A stretch of DNA of 64,000 nt from Mucilaginibacter_A sp050954865 (GCA_050954865.1 JBPBQN010000082.1:1-64000); one strand, 5' to 3'. Positions 27,745 through 37,387 are shown, counted from the first letter of the stretch. Numbers and translations: made by a program. The notes: a model not told the origin generated them from the sequence alone.

Positions 27745-28971
27745 TTACAAACCTTTAACTACACATAAAACATACTTTACCACCCGTTTAGAAAGGGAAA
27801 TTAAGTTTGAGTTATCGCTTGCGTCGGCAATATCCTGCACTTCGCCGTTTTTTAGCAAAATCCGAATGTTTTCGTCGCCTACTTTATACGCATCATTTAC
27901 TACGCGATCCGTAAAAACGTAATAACCAGCATCTTCTTCATCCAGCAAATCCAGTTTTTGAATCGCCTGATGTTTAAGCCGAACTGTTAATTCCAGATCT
28001 GGCGGCATATTGGTTAACTCTACGCGATACAGATTGCGGTTGATAAAACGCGAGCAGAGATCAGACAAGATAAAATCCGAATGGTTTACCCAAACTTTTA
28101 CGGCTGATAAAATATCGGTATCATCCAGATCGATAAAAGCATCCAGATGTCGCGGATCATTTATGAATGCTTCTTTTACCACACTTTTTTGGAGGAAATG
28201 CGCCAGTGCCGGCGTGGCAAAAAGTTCAAACTTATTTAAAGCCAGCAAACGGCTGCGTTCCAGTATTTTTACCAGCAGCATTTCTGCGGAAATAACGGTT
28301 TTATGCAGATAAACCTGCCAGTACATCAGCCGGCGCGCAATCAAAAATTTCTCTACGGAGTAAATGCCTTTTTCTTCCACCACAATATAATCATCCATAA
28401 CATTCAGCATTTTGATGATGCGGTCGAAACTGATCACGCCTTCCGAAACGCCGGTAAAAAAGCTATCGCGGTTCAGGTAATCCAACCGGTCAATATCCAG
28501 TTGTCCGGAAACCAACTGATGCAGAAAATGCCGTTGATAAGTATCGTTAAATATCTTGATGGCCAATGTTAGCCGCCCGTTAAACTCTTTATTTAACCGG
28601 TCCATCAATAACTCGGAAATGATTTCGTGCGATACTCCTTTTACCAGTGTATTTTCGAGCGCATGTGAAAACGGACCATGGCCGATATCGTGCAGCAAAA
28701 TGGCAATTTCTACCGCTTCTTCTTCCTCCGCAGAAATTTCGGTGCCTTTGCTGCGCAGCGTTTCCACAGCCAAACCCATCAGATGCAGCGCGCCCAAAGC
28801 ATGATGAAAACGCGTATGCAGCGCGCCGGGATACACTAAATGCGTCATTCCCAACTGTTTGATGTAGCGCAACCGCTGGAAATAACGGTGTTCTACCAGA
28901 TCAAAAATAAGTTCGGTTGGTATGCTGATAAATCCGTAAACAGGATCGTTGATTATCTTTTTTTTATTCAA
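27745..28971 (-). CDS. HD-domain phosphohydrolase
   Basis: 408 residues. The HD motif set is complete: HTRFHHALG near 52, LLHDIGHGPFSHALE near 93 and DIDRLDYLNRDS near 160. Members of this SAMHD1/dGTPase-like group hydrolyse dNTPs or related nucleotides. The start seems to be TTG. It heads the lpxD-lpxC/fabZ-lpxA-efp block and is divergent from porX, an order that recurs in Bacteroidota. Confidence 0.88.
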   Translation of the reverse strand: MNKKKIINDPVYGFISIPTELIFDLVEHRYFQRLRYIKQLGMTHLVYPGALHTRFHHALGALHLMGLAVETLRSKGTEISAEEEEAVEIAILLHDIGHGPFSHALENTLVKGVSHEIISELLMDRLNKEFNGRLTLAIKIFNDTYQRHFLHQLVSGQLDIDRLDYLNRDSFFTGVSEGVISFDRIIKMLNVMDDYIVVEEKGIYSVEKFLIARRLMYWQVYLHKTVISAEMLLVKILERSRLLALNKFELFATPALAHFLQKSVVKEAFINDPRHLDAFIDLDDTDILSAVKVWVNHSDFILSDLCSRFINRNLYRVELTNMPPDLELTVRLKHQAIQKLDLLDEEDAGYYVFTDRVVNDAYKVGDENIRILLKNGEVQDIADASDNSNLISLSKRVVKYVLCVVKGL

Positions 28972-29111
28972 AATAAAGCGGACTAAAAGGATGCGATTTA
29001 GCTAAATTTTGCCTGATCCGCTTCCTTTTTTTGTGTTAAAATTTGTTAATTTATATTACTTCGGCAACAAAACGTTGTCATACAGGTTTAAATTTTAAAC
29101 ATATTACTACC

Positions 29112-30665
29112 ATGCAGGATACAACCATTTTATGGGCTGATGATGAAATTGACTTTCTGAAACCACATATACTTTTTTTAAGCGAAAAGGGCTATCAAAT
29201 TAAAACCGCCACCAACGGAACCGACGCGGTTGACCTCTTCAAAAATAACAATATTGATCTTGTTTTTTTAGATGAAAATATGCCGGGTTTAACCGGTTTG
29301 GAAACGCTTACAGAAATTAAAAACCTGAATGCGGATGTGCCGATTGTGATGATTACCAAAAGCGAAGAAGAGCATTTGATGGAAGATGCCATCGGCTCAA
29401 AAATTGATGATTATCTGATTAAACCGGTTAATCCGAAACAGATTTTGCTCACTATTAAAAAACTGACTGAAAACAAGCGTTTGGTTACGGCCAAAACGAC
29501 GATGGGTTATCAGCAGGATTTCCGGACGCTGGGTATGAGCCTGAATGATAACTTGAGTTACCAAGAATGGACAGATGTTTATAAAAAACTGATTTACTGG
29601 GAATTAGAACTGGAAAAACTGGAAGATGCCGGTATGCACGATATCCTGACGTTGCAAAAGGCAGAAGCTAATACGCAATTTTCCAAATTCGTCGAAAAAA
29701 ATTATCTCAACTGGATAAAAGATCAGGAAAAAGGGCCGATGCTTTCGCACCAGTTGTTTAAAAAGAAGGTTTTTACGCAGTTAAATACAACCGCGCCAAC
29801 GTTTTTTATCCTGATTGATAATCTGCGTTATGATCAGTACCGCATCATCCACCCGATTATTTCCGAATATTTCCGGCTGGAAGAAGAAGACACCTATTTC
29901 AGCATTTTGCCAACCGCCACACAATATGCGCGCAACGCCATTTTTTCCGGCTTGATGCCGCTGGATATGGAAAAACGCTTCCCGGAAATGTGGCAGAATG
30001 ACGAAGATGAAGGCGGTAAAAACTTGTTTGAAGAACAGTTTCTAGGCGATCAGATCAAGCGGACTTTGCGTAAAGACATCAAATATTCGTACCACAAAAT
30101 TTTGAATATTGATGAAGGCCGCGCGCTGAATGATTCTATTAGCAACCTGATGCAGAACGACTTGAACGTGGTGGTTTACAATTTTGTGGATATGCTTTCG
30201 CACGCACGTACCGATATGCAAATGATCCGCGAGCTGGCCAGTGGCGATGCGGCTTACCGTTCCTTAACGCTTTCCTGGTTTGAACATTCGCCGCTGTTTG
30301 ATCTGCTGAAATATCTCGCTCAAAAACAGGTTAAAGTGGTGATTACAACCGATCACGGAACCATCCGCGTAAAAAATCCAAGCAAAATTATTGGCGACCG
30401 CAACACCAACACCAATCTGCGTTACAAACAAGGTAAAAACCTGAATTACAACGCCAAAGAGGTTTTCCACATTCGCAATCCGCACGATGCGATGCTGCCG
30501 AAACTGCACGTCAGCTCTAGCTTTGTGTTTGCCAAGGAAGATAAATACTTCGTTTACCCTAACAATTTTAACCATTTTGTTAATTTTTATAACGAAACTT
30601 TCCAGCACGGCGGCATCAGCATGGAAGAAATGATTGTGCCGATTGCCACTTACGGCCCAAGGTAG
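29112..30665 (+). CDS. porX: Response regulator with PglZ/alkaline phosphatase domain (PorX)
   Basis: 517 residues from the ATG at 29112 (MQDTTILWADDEID). Receiver domain 1-120 with the phospho-acceptor in LVFLDENMPG near 54 and the conserved Lys in IKPVNPK; a helical linker to about 205; then a PglZ domain with FFILIDNLRYDQYR near 220 and TTDHGTIRVKNP near 410. PorX with PorY controls type IX secretion in Bacteroidota. No sensor kinase gene is adjacent. Confidence 0.92.
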   Translation: MQDTTILWADDEIDFLKPHILFLSEKGYQIKTATNGTDAVDLFKNNNIDLVFLDENMPGLTGLETLTEIKNLNADVPIVMITKSEEEHLMEDAIGSKIDDYLIKPVNPKQILLTIKKLTENKRLVTAKTTMGYQQDFRTLGMSLNDNLSYQEWTDVYKKLIYWELELEKLEDAGMHDILTLQKAEANTQFSKFVEKNYLNWIKDQEKGPMLSHQLFKKKVFTQLNTTAPTFFILIDNLRYDQYRIIHPIISEYFRLEEEDTYFSILPTATQYARNAIFSGLMPLDMEKRFPEMWQNDEDEGGKNLFEEQFLGDQIKRTLRKDIKYSYHKILNIDEGRALNDSISNLMQNDLNVVVYNFVDMLSHARTDMQMIRELASGDAAYRSLTLSWFEHSPLFDLLKYLAQKQVKVVITTDHGTIRVKNPSKIIGDRNTNTNLRYKQGKNLNYNAKEVFHIRNPHDAMLPKLHVSSSFVFAKEDKYFVYPNNFNHFVNFYNETFQHGGISMEEMIVPIATYGPR

Positions 30666-30679
30666 ATGCTTCTTTTATC
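30665..30679 (-). repeat. Dispersed repeat, GA subtype, exact
   Basis: Reverse copy GATGCTTCTTTTATC starting on the last base of the porX stop codon. Confidence 0.8.
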
Positions 30680-30717
30680 GATGTTTTTTTATATTTGATT
30701 TATAAATTGAATTTTCA

Positions 30718-30751
30718 AAAAAGCTCAGAACCAAACGGTTTTGAGCTTTTT
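30718..30751 (+). terminator. Rho-independent terminator after porX
   Basis: Stem AAAAAGCTCAGAACC / GGTTTTGAGCTTTTT with a 4-base loop (one G-U pair), placed 52 bases after porX and 23 bases before tsaE. Confidence 0.8.
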
Positions 30752-30774
30752 CTTTTGAAACTTATTTAAAAAGA

Positions 30775-31191
30775 ATGACTGATTTTATTTATTCTGAAAA
30801 AGATATAGCACAAGCCGCAAAGCATTTAATTTCCTCCGTAGAAAACCAAAAAATCCTCCTTTTTTACGGCGAAATGGGTGCCGGCAAAACTACTTTTATC
30901 AAAGCTTTTTGTGCGGCTTTAGGTGTGAAGGATACAGTTTCGAGTCCTACTTTTTCCATCGTCAACGAATATCATTATCATGAAGGAATTGTTTATCATT
31001 TTGATTGCTATCGACTTAAAAATCAAACAGAAGCTTTGGATTTAGGTATGGAAGAATATCTGTATTCAAACGAATACTGTTTAATCGAGTGGCCGGAGAA
31101 AATTCCTGATTTACTGCCCGAAAATTATCTCCGGATCAATATTGAAATTCAGCCTGATCAGCAGCGAAAATTAACAATCACGAAAGTTTAA
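30775..31191 (+). CDS. tsaE: tRNA threonylcarbamoyladenosine ATPase TsaE
   Basis: 138 residues. Walker A YGEMGAGKTTFIKAF near 30, TVSSPTFSIVNEY near 58, HFDCYRL near 78 and LIEWPEKI near 100 are the TsaE signatures. It is required with TsaB, TsaC and TsaD for t6A37 modification; none of those partners is in the window. Confidence 0.93.
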   Translation: MTDFIYSEKDIAQAAKHLISSVENQKILLFYGEMGAGKTTFIKAFCAALGVKDTVSSPTFSIVNEYHYHEGIVYHFDCYRLKNQTEALDLGMEEYLYSNEYCLIEWPEKIPDLLPENYLRINIEIQPDQQRKLTITKV

Positions 31192-31245
31192 TCTCGATTT
31201 CAGCTTATATTTGCTTAATTTCAGCAACCCGAAATTGGAAAAAAT

Positions 31246-32472
31246 ATGAGTTCAGGTACTTTAAGCGGATTTTCCGACATCGCAAAGCAGGCCATGATGC
31301 AGCCGCAGGAATCGATGCTGGAGGTGAGAAACAAGAAAAATAAGCTGTACATCGGCATCCCGAAGGAAACTTCTTTTCAGGAAAACCGCATTGCCATTAC
31401 GCCGCTTTCGGTAGCTACGCTGGTTAACAATGGCCACACCGTTATCCTGGAATCTAACGCTGGAATGGGCGCCAATTTTACCGATAATAATTATAGCGAG
31501 CAGGGCGCACAGATTGTTTATAATACTGCGCAGGTTTATCAGGCAGATATTATTTTGAAAATTGCGCCACCAACACTGGTCGAAATCGGGATGATGAAGA
31601 TGAACCAAACGCTCATTTCCGCGCTGCAAACTTCTACTATCAAAGCCGAATATTTGCATGCTTTGATCAGCAAAAAAATAACTGCTCTTTGTTTTGAAAA
31701 TTTGCAGGACGAAGGCGGCACGTTAAGCGTTGTGCGCGCCATGAGTGAGATTGTTGGCGCTACTTCTGTTTTAATTGCGGCCGAATATTTAAGCAACGTT
31801 TTTAACGGCAAAGGTTTGATGCTGGGCGGCATCACCGGCGTTCCGCCAACCGAAATTGTGATTTTAGGAGCAGGAACCGTAGGCGAATATGCTGCCAGAA
31901 CCGCTATTGCTTTAGGTGCAGAAGTGAAGGTTTTTGATCCTTCCATTTATAAGCTGCGCCGCTTACAGAATAATATCGGCAGTCGGGTTTTTACATCTGT
32001 TATTCAGCCAATTGTGTTGGAAAAAGCCATTACCACCTGCGATGTTGCGATTGGTGCGATGCGCGCCAAAGCTGGGCGCAGCCCGAGTTTGGTATCCGAA
32101 GAAACGGTAAGCAATATGAAACCCAATTCGGTTATTATTGATGTCAGCATCGATCAGGGTGGCTGTTTTGAAACTTCCGAAGTAACCAACCATACCAACC
32201 CAGTTTTCCGCAAATACGATGTAATCCATTATTGCGTGCCTAATATTGCTTCCCGCGTAGCGCGAACCGCAACTTATGCTTTGACCAATATTTTTGCACC
32301 GATTTTGCTGGATATCGGCGAGCACGGCGGACTGAAAAACGTAATTTGGGAGAAAGTCGGCGTGCGCAATGCGGTTTACATTTATCAGGGACATTTAACG
32401 AGTTCGGTTTTTGGCGAACGGTTTAACATCCCAAGCAAGGATTTGGATCTGCTGATCGTTTCTAACCTATAA
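31246..32472 (+). CDS. ald: Alanine dehydrogenase
   Basis: 408 residues. Catalytic-domain start GIPKETSFQENRIAITP near 37, then the NAD-binding Rossmann motif EIVILGAGTVGEYAARTA near 200 and CFETSEVTNHTNPVF near 300. The N-terminal extension of about 35 residues (GFSDIAKQAMMQPQE) is usual in Bacteroidota homologues. It interconverts alanine and pyruvate with NAD. Starts 54 bases after tsaE. Confidence 0.9.
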   Translation: MSSGTLSGFSDIAKQAMMQPQESMLEVRNKKNKLYIGIPKETSFQENRIAITPLSVATLVNNGHTVILESNAGMGANFTDNNYSEQGAQIVYNTAQVYQADIILKIAPPTLVEIGMMKMNQTLISALQTSTIKAEYLHALISKKITALCFENLQDEGGTLSVVRAMSEIVGATSVLIAAEYLSNVFNGKGLMLGGITGVPPTEIVILGAGTVGEYAARTAIALGAEVKVFDPSIYKLRRLQNNIGSRVFTSVIQPIVLEKAITTCDVAIGAMRAKAGRSPSLVSEETVSNMKPNSVIIDVSIDQGGCFETSEVTNHTNPVFRKYDVIHYCVPNIASRVARTATYALTNIFAPILLDIGEHGGLKNVIWEKVGVRNAVYIYQGHLTSSVFGERFNIPSKDLDLLIVSNL

Positions 32473-32480
32473 ACACGCCA

Positions 32481-32494
32481 ATGCTGTTTTTATC
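32481..32494 (-). repeat. Dispersed repeat, AC subtype, exact
   Basis: Reverse copy ATGCTGTTTTTATC filling the short gap between ald and the YihY gene, with AAATTT on its upstream side. Confidence 0.8.
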
Positions 32495-32509
32495 GCCCCA
32501 AATTTGTTC

Positions 32510-33466
32510 ATGAGAAAATACTTCGCCCTAAAATACCTAAAAAGAACCGGCAAGGTTTTGCTGGCTACTTTTAACGGTTTTATGGACGACCGCGGTTTAA
32601 AACTGAGCGCAGCTTTAGCTTATTACACAGTTTTTGCGCTGGCGCCGCTGCTGATGCTGGTGATTTCGCTGATCGGTGCTTTTTTAGGTCAGGATGCGAT
32701 ACAGAACAATATTTATCCGCAGATCAAATCCTACGTGGGTAGCAGCGCGGCCTTGCAAATACAGGAAATGATTAAAAGCGTGTCACTTTCGGGCAAAACC
32801 GGTTTGGCTATTTTTACCAGTGTGGCCACGCTGCTTATCGGTGCAACAAGTATTTTTCTGGAGATTCAGGATTCGATCAACATGATTTGGCGCGTAAAAG
32901 CCAAACCGAAAAAAGGCTGGGTAAAAATGCTGACCAACCGGCTGATTTCTTTTTCGATGATCATCAGTTTAGGTTTTTTGCTGTTGGTTTCGCTGATTAT
33001 CAGCGCTTTGGTTTCGGCGTTGAGCAACCGGATTACGCATTATTTCCCGGAAGTAACCATCCAAATTTTTAACCTGATCAATATCGGCATAACATTTATT
33101 GTAATTGCGGTGTTGTTCGGTATCATTTTCAAGTTTTTGCCTGATGTAAAAATTGCCTGGCGTGATGTGCGAACCGGTGCTTTTTTTACCTCACTTTTAT
33201 TTATGCTGGGCAAATATTTGATCGGCATTTACATTCAAACTACCGGAACTGGTTCTACTTACGGCGCAGCCGGCTCGCTGATTGTAATTTTGGTCTGGAT
33301 TTATTACACTTCCGCCATTTTATATTTTGGTGCCGAGTTTACGCAGGTTTATGCAGAAAACTACGGACACAAAATTGAGCCTGCCGATTATGCCGTACAC
33401 ATTGAACAAAAAGAAGTGGAACGTGATGTGGCAGTTTTGCCGGCGCAGCATCACGTTGAAAAGTAA
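32510..33466 (+). CDS. YihY/BrkB-family inner-membrane protein
   Basis: 318 residues from the ATG at 32510. Six hydrophobic segments and the family motifs LSAALAYYTVFALAPLLML near 28, WRVKAKPKKGW near 127, and TYGAAGSLIVILVWIYYTS near 250 followed by YFGAEFTQVYA. The family is called ribonuclease BN in older records, but no RNase activity resides here; it is thought to be a membrane transporter or permease-like protein. Confidence 0.9.
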   Translation: MRKYFALKYLKRTGKVLLATFNGFMDDRGLKLSAALAYYTVFALAPLLMLVISLIGAFLGQDAIQNNIYPQIKSYVGSSAALQIQEMIKSVSLSGKTGLAIFTSVATLLIGATSIFLEIQDSINMIWRVKAKPKKGWVKMLTNRLISFSMIISLGFLLLVSLIISALVSALSNRITHYFPEVTIQIFNLINIGITFIVIAVLFGIIFKFLPDVKIAWRDVRTGAFFTSLLFMLGKYLIGIYIQTTGTGSTYGAAGSLIVILVWIYYTSAILYFGAEFTQVYAENYGHKIEPADYAVHIEQKEVERDVAVLPAQHHVEK

Positions 33467-33510
33467 ATGCTTCTTTTATCAACCCAAATTTAGGCTGATA
33501 AAAGAAGCAT
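33467..33510. terminator. Inverted pair of dispersed repeats between convergent genes
   Basis: Perfect 15-base arms ATGCTTCTTTTATCA (33467-33481) and TGATAAAAGAAGCAT (33496-33510) around a 14-base spacer that itself contains AAATTT. It begins directly after the YihY stop and ends 13 bases before the S41 protease stop. Confidence 0.7.
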
Positions 33511-33523
33511 CAATCAAAAGTAA

Positions 33524-36500
33524 TTACTTCGATTTCTTTTCGCCAACTTCTTGCAGCAATTCTTTTGCAGCCGCATCCAATTGAGAATCTTTTGCCATTC
33601 CTTCACCCAAAGCACGCGAAACTGCAATATCTACCGGTCGCGGATGCAGTTCCATATCTTTTCCTTCGTGATCTTCAATTTTACTAAAAGGAAGTCGGAC
33701 AGAACTACCATCAATCAGCGTAGCACTGCTTGTAAAAATAATCCAGCCGCCGGTGGGTTCGCCTACCACTTTTCCTAATTTCATAGTGCGATAACCTTCC
33801 GTAAAATCTTCTGCATCCGAAAGCGAATGCTGATTGGTAACCAAAATTGTTGGCAATTCCAGTGTGCGCTGACCTAATTGCCCACGTGCCGGTGCGGCTG
33901 GCATCCCGCGGCCAGTCATGGTTAAATACGGTTTCCGGGTAAACACATCCAGCGCATAAGCGTTTACAAAACCGCCGTTGTTGTTGCGGATATCTACAAT
34001 TACGCCTTCTTTGGATTGATTTTCGGCATCCAGATCCAAATAAAGCTGATTTAAAGCCTGTTCAGACATATCCACCAAATGCACATAGCCCAAACGGCCG
34101 TTGCTGATTTTGTTCACGTAATCACGCTGCTGCTGCACCCAGCCACGATAAAGCAAACCTTTTTCGGTTGCCTGGTTGGTTGGCCGAACGGTTATTTTTT
34201 GCGGAGTTGCGCCTGAAGTTGAAGTGATGGTTAACGTAACTCTGCGGTTAACTTTGTTTTCCAGCAACTGGTTCAAATCATCATTTGGTTTGATGGGCTG
34301 ATCATCAATTGCTGTTAAATAATCGCCCACATGAATATTTCCGGATAAATCCGCAGCACTTAACGGAATGATTTCGGTGATTTTGAAGCGGCCATTATCT
34401 TCATAAACCGCACGATCAAAATACAAACCCAAACGTCCTGTGGCGGTTTGTGTCGGATTTGGCGGACCGGAAACACCTGAATGCGAAGAGTTTAACTCAC
34501 CAACCATCAAACTTAAAATACGGCGCAGTTCTTCGGGCGTGCTGCTTCCGGCGGCCAGCGGCGCATATTCGCGGCGCACTTCGTTCCAGTTGGTTCCATG
34601 GAAATGATCATCGTAATAACCTTTATTTAATGCTTCCCAGGCTTCCTGAAAAATTTCGTTTTTTTCGGTGTTGAAATCGATATCCATTTCCGCAGTAACC
34701 GCAATTGGTTTTACGATTTTAGTATCTGTGGAAACCGACATGAGCCGGCCCATTTCCATGTAATACACTTCGTGTCCATCGGCAGAAAACTGCGCATCAG
34801 ATTTATAGCCCGGCGTTGTCGTTAACTGTTTTAAAACCGCTCTTTCTGCGGATAAATCATCCAGCGAATACGTGTATAGATTGGTTTGGCCGGCCACATT
34901 TGCAGTAATCAGCAGCTGTTTGCCGTCTTTACTTAAATCTTGATCGCTTACATTGATGCCGAGCGGCAGCAAATTTAACCGCTGACGGATGCCTTCCGTC
35001 ACAATTTTAATTTCTGGGGAACCCACATTTCCTGTTTTTACTGATGCTGTTTTTATCGGTGTTTTTTTGGTGGTATCCAGTAAAAGCGGCGCTTTTTCGG
35101 TTGTAGGGCGCGGCGCGGTTGGATTAACCGGACTGGCTGGCGAAGTATTCTGCTCCGTAAAAAGCTGCTGAAACTGATCTTCACGGAACTTTGGCCGTTG
35201 CGGAACCAAATCAATCCGCGCAATGCTGGCATTTTCCGTCCGCTGGTTGGTGTTGAATAAAATGTATTTACCATCAGCACTCCAGTTTACATTTCCGCCA
35301 AAAGTATTCGCCAGAAAACTAACCGGTTTTGCTTCTCCGCCTAAAACTGAAACCACGTTGATGTTGCGGAAAGCTTTGGTGCCATAAGCTGCGTAAGCCA
35401 GCCATTTGCCATCCGGCGACCAGCAAACGCTGCCTTGCGACGAAAACGGCGGTCGGTCCAGATAACCTTTTGCAACAATTTTTTCCTGATGAGAAGTTAA
35501 ATCCAAAACATGCAATTCTTTACCATTGCGGATAAAAGCCAACTGTTTTCCATTTGGAGAGATTACCGTTCCGCCATCATCTTCATTACTATTGGTCAAC
35601 TGTGCTTCTTTTGCCGTGATAAAATTGTACTGATACAAATGCGCCGCATCTTCCCGATCAGCCGCATAAATTATGGAATTACTATTGGGCAGCCAAGCCA
35701 ATTGCGATTCGTTGCCGCTGGTTTTGGTTACGCGCAAAGCATCGCTGCCTTCCTTAGATGAAGCCACAAAAACATCACCATGCGCCGTAAAAGCTACTTT
35801 TTTGCCATCCGGAGAAACCACCATGTTGCGAAACTGCGTTGTTAACCGCTGATGATCTGTGCCCGGACTGGCGGGCGCACCTCTCCGCACAATGTTTACT
35901 TCGGAAGCTTTGCCGGAAGCGAGATCGTACTTCCAGATGGTAAAATCCCGCTCAAAAACCAGCGTTTTGCCGTTTGCAGACAGCGTTGGCCAAAGCACGC
36001 GGCCTTTAGTAAAATGCGTTAATTGCTTCGGCGCGCCGGATACTGTTTTTACCCATAAATTTTCGGTGCCGCTTCTGTCCGAAATGTAATAAATCTGCGA
36101 ACCGTCTTTGCTCCACATCGGCCACAACTCTTTCGCTCCGCCAGCGGTAATTTTTTGGTAAGATGGCGCGCCGTTATCTTTCATCAGCCAAATTTCAGAT
36201 TGATCTAAATGGCTGCTGCCGTTGCGCCACCACTGCGCATTGGCAATGCCGCGGGCATTTAAAGCAATGGTTTTACCATTTGGAGAAGGCATCGCAAAAA
36301 ACTCGTTCATATAACGGTTCTGACTTACAGGCATCGGCGTGCCGCCTGCGGTTTTTACGCGGTAAACATCGCTCATACCGGAAATATCCCGACTGGTGGA
36401 AGCGTAATAAATGTATTTTCCATCCGGCGACCACGCGCTTAACGCTTCGTTGCCATCATCAAAAGTCAGGCGTTTTAGTTCGTTTGTTTTGAGGTTGAAA

Positions 36501-36805
36501 ATGTAAATATCACCATTTCCGGTTCGGGTTGAATTGAAGGCAAGGAAGTTTCCATCCGGCGAGTAAATCGGCCTGGAATCATAAGCCGGATCAGAAATCA
36601 GCAAATGCGCTTCTCCGCCGGCCGCCGCAACCGTCCAGATATCACCTCCGGAAGAAAAAGCAATTTCGGCACCGTTTGGAGAAATGGCCGGATCAGCATC
36701 ATACGAAACGCCCGCAACCGTTTTTTGCGCGCCAGATTGTGCAAAAGCAGCAGGCGCGGCTGCCAAAAGAAAAGCCAGACAAGCTGCGTTTAATTTTTTA
36801 TGCAT
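33524..36805 (-). CDS. Tricorn-like S41 protease with beta-propeller and PDZ domains
   Basis: 1093 residues from the ATG at 36805, which starts the signal peptide MHKKLNAACLAFLLAAAPAA. Residues about 30-700 are WD40-like/PD40 propeller blades, each with SPDGK or SADGK (for example AWSPDGKYIYYAS); two propellers are likely. A PDZ domain follows (IHVGDYLTAIDDQPI near 820), then the S41 catalytic core with VTNQHSLSDAEDF near 985. The layout matches tricorn protease homologues, which degrade peptides in the periplasm. An alternative start at 36826 would encode its first residues from a repeat copy. Confidence 0.9.
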   Translation of the reverse strand: MHKKLNAACLAFLLAAAPAAFAQSGAQKTVAGVSYDADPAISPNGAEIAFSSGGDIWTVAAAGGEAHLLISDPAYDSRPIYSPDGNFLAFNSTRTGNGDIYIFNLKTNELKRLTFDDGNEALSAWSPDGKYIYYASTSRDISGMSDVYRVKTAGGTPMPVSQNRYMNEFFAMPSPNGKTIALNARGIANAQWWRNGSSHLDQSEIWLMKDNGAPSYQKITAGGAKELWPMWSKDGSQIYYISDRSGTENLWVKTVSGAPKQLTHFTKGRVLWPTLSANGKTLVFERDFTIWKYDLASGKASEVNIVRRGAPASPGTDHQRLTTQFRNMVVSPDGKKVAFTAHGDVFVASSKEGSDALRVTKTSGNESQLAWLPNSNSIIYAADREDAAHLYQYNFITAKEAQLTNSNEDDGGTVISPNGKQLAFIRNGKELHVLDLTSHQEKIVAKGYLDRPPFSSQGSVCWSPDGKWLAYAAYGTKAFRNINVVSVLGGEAKPVSFLANTFGGNVNWSADGKYILFNTNQRTENASIARIDLVPQRPKFREDQFQQLFTEQNTSPASPVNPTAPRPTTEKAPLLLDTTKKTPIKTASVKTGNVGSPEIKIVTEGIRQRLNLLPLGINVSDQDLSKDGKQLLITANVAGQTNLYTYSLDDLSAERAVLKQLTTTPGYKSDAQFSADGHEVYYMEMGRLMSVSTDTKIVKPIAVTAEMDIDFNTEKNEIFQEAWEALNKGYYDDHFHGTNWNEVRREYAPLAAGSSTPEELRRILSLMVGELNSSHSGVSGPPNPTQTATGRLGLYFDRAVYEDNGRFKITEIIPLSAADLSGNIHVGDYLTAIDDQPIKPNDDLNQLLENKVNRRVTLTITSTSGATPQKITVRPTNQATEKGLLYRGWVQQQRDYVNKISNGRLGYVHLVDMSEQALNQLYLDLDAENQSKEGVIVDIRNNNGGFVNAYALDVFTRKPYLTMTGRGMPAAPARGQLGQRTLELPTILVTNQHSLSDAEDFTEGYRTMKLGKVVGEPTGGWIIFTSSATLIDGSSVRLPFSKIEDHEGKDMELHPRPVDIAVSRALGEGMAKDSQLDAAAKELLQEVGEKKSK

Positions 36806-36817
36806 AAAAGAAGTATC
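36804..36817 (+). repeat. Dispersed repeat overlapping the S41 protease start
   Basis: ATAAAAGAAGTATC begins inside the ATG of the minus-strand protease gene and is followed by AAATTT. Confidence 0.65.
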
Positions 36818-36965
36818 AAATTTCATCTCAGTTAAAAAGTTTTTAAGATAGTTTTTTTGAGATCATGATTTTGTAAAAATATTGTGGTAAGAAGATGCAC
36901 CAAAACCTCAGATTAAACCCTGACTGGTTTTTATAGTTGAAACCGTTATACAAATGATAACCAAG

Positions 36966-37124
36966 ATGAAAAAAATCAATTTAAAAATGTTTGCTTTGGC
37001 GGTGATGGCAAGCTTGGCATTTTCCAGCTGTTCTGTACATAACCGCGAATATTACCGCAGGCCGCCGCGGCACGACCGCGATCATCACGATCATGATGAC
37101 CGCCATCCGGACGATCATTATTAA
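36966..37124 (+). CDS. Tiny His/Asp-rich lipoprotein
   Basis: 52 residues. Lipoprotein signal LAFSSC with Cys near 22, then a mature part of about 30 residues rich in His, Asp and Arg (HDRDHHDHDDRHPDD). This composition would bind divalent metals. It lies 36 bases before a second small His-rich gene on the same strand, so the two are probably co-expressed. No family is recognised. Confidence 0.7.
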   Translation: MKKINLKMFALAVMASLAFSSCSVHNREYYRRPPRHDRDHHDHDDRHPDDHY

Positions 37125-37160
37125 AACTTTTATTAATTAATTTCGTTAAAAAATAATAAA

Positions 37161-37301
37161 ATGAATAATATGAAATTTTTAAAAGTAACCTTTATTGCAC
37201 TGATTGCCGTTATGGCTTTTAGCACGGCTGATGCACAAATGAGAAGACATCCACATCACCGCCACCACCGTCATCATCCACCGATGCACCACCGTCGTTA
37301 A
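37161..37301 (+). CDS. Tiny secreted His/Arg-rich peptide
   Basis: 46 residues: signal peptide (FIALIAVMAFSTADAQ, cleaved near 26) and a mature part of about 20 residues made almost only of His, Arg and Pro (RRHPHHRHHRHHPPM). Strongly basic, in contrast to the acidic His-rich lipoprotein before it. Followed at once by a strong terminator. Unknown role; metal or polyanion binding is plausible. Confidence 0.7.
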   Translation: MNNMKFLKVTFIALIAVMAFSTADAQMRRHPHHRHHRHHPPMHHRR

Positions 37302-37320
37302 GCAAAATAATGTTATAAAA

Positions 37321-37352
37321 AATGCCATCAGAATTATCTGATGGCATTTTTT
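37321..37352 (+). terminator. Rho-independent terminator after the His-rich pair
   Basis: Stem AATGCCATCAGA / TCTGATGGCATT with an ATTA loop and a following T-run; 12-base perfect arms. Confidence 0.9.
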
Positions 37353-37356
37353 ATGC

Positions 37357-37371
37357 GATAAAAGAAGTATT
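37357..37371 (+). repeat. Dispersed repeat, GA subtype, exact
   Basis: GATAAAAGAAGTATT after TTTTTTATGC, directly beyond the terminator hairpin. Confidence 0.8.
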
Positions 37372-37387
37372 GCTTTTTCTGATTAAA

